The position numbers were made by a program, and so were the translations under genes. Under the pieces are notes generated by a model that did not search any database, had not been told where the DNA came from, and was given only the letters and a program-made list of their open reading frames with translations. Positions 5,191 through 5,231 of a stretch of DNA of 5,231 nucleotides are shown here, in pieces. Each line of letters opens with the position of its first letter. The first letter of the stretch is position 1. Source of the DNA: Spirochaetia bacterium (GTDB taxonomy: Bacteria > Spirochaetota > Spirochaetia > DTKZ01); NCBI GenBank assembly GCA_031270615.1, contig JAISXE010000214.1, positions 1 through 5,231 on the forward strand, in the 5' to 3' direction.

Positions 5191-5231
5191 GTCGCGGTTT
5201 ATCGGCCTTTCGCGATTTCCTGATTGCAACC

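Larger units (their letters stand above)
5049..5231. other. Non-coding stretch with clustered hairpins, upstream of the operon
   Basis: About 180 bases with no credible gene; open frames here on either strand lack known motifs and run across the hairpins. It holds several copies of a GCAAT / ATTGC core: 5054-5059, 5070-5075, 5086-5091, 5174-5179, 5182-5187 and 5222-5227. A weaker 5-bp stem, CCCGC (5046-5050) with GCGGG (5058-5062), competes with the 13-bp dyad. AAATCGCG (5113-5120) is complementary to CGCGATTT (5211-5218). This may be a mobile or palindromic repeat element, a structured RNA, or the 3' region of a gene outside the window. Confidence 0.5.

Noticed and set aside
4210..5223. 337-codon plus-strand open frame opposite hisZ and through the hairpin region
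   Set aside because: It is a basic, low-information translation with no motifs; it runs through the promoter and the perfect inverted repeats.
5008..5229. 73-codon minus-strand open frame upstream of hisZ
   Set aside because: Arg/Cys-rich translation with no known motif, lying across three perfect inverted repeats and ending inside the -35/-10 spacer. It could be a leader peptide only if it had a His codon run, and it has one His in total.
4981..5231. T-box or his attenuator leader
   Set aside because: There is no T-box sequence, no His-rich leader peptide and no terminator/antiterminator pair downstream of the predicted start point, which falls on the hisZ ATG.
1..5231. CRISPR array, tRNA or rRNA gene, insertion sequence
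   Set aside because: No regularly spaced repeats, no cloverleaf or rRNA-like stretch and no transposase motifs were seen on either strand.

Overview
The window carries six genes, all on the minus strand and packed end to end, so transcription runs from high to low coordinates. In transcription order they are hisZ, hisG, hisB, a 114-aa small TPR-like protein, a 398-aa tetratricopeptide-repeat protein and rlmN. Gaps are -4, -4, +11, +16 and +8 nt, the layout of one operon with translational coupling. A non-coding stretch of about 250 bases at the right end (4981-5231) holds a sigma70-type promoter and several perfect short inverted repeats. A seventh gene may begin at the left edge.

Organism: high-GC bacterial DNA. 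The short-form HisG with HisZ, the non-standard RlmN sequence and the TPR proteins with repeated YALxG motifs together suggest a spirochaete of the Treponema type, possibly a gut-associated or free-living one, since host-restricted treponemes lack histidine synthesis. This is recognition by eye and only moderately sure; no 16S or other marker is present.

Region by region: 5231-5016 is non-coding, with hairpins at 5019-5048, 5070-5091 and 5171-5190. A promoter (TTGAAT, 17 bp, TATGAT) lies at 5015-4987, and its predicted start point falls on the A of the hisZ ATG, implying a leaderless transcript. The block 4980-2628 is a partial histidine cluster. HisZ and HisG form the two-part ATP phosphoribosyltransferase (step 1), and HisB is a monofunctional imidazoleglycerol-phosphate dehydratase (step 6). 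The other his genes must be elsewhere. The block 2616-1059 holds two helical-repeat proteins of unknown role, probably functional partners. The block 1050-22 is rlmN, a radical-SAM adenine-C2 methyltransferase of 23S rRNA and tRNA.

The genes are mostly conventional. The points worth a second look are the leaderless promoter with a 13-bp dyad touching it, the hairpin cluster sharing a GCAAT/ATTGC core, the two-TPR (about 68-residue) super-repeat, the coupling of his genes to TPR genes and rlmN, and G tracts of 7-8 bases inside hisZ and rlmN. I found no clear evidence of a wholly new system.
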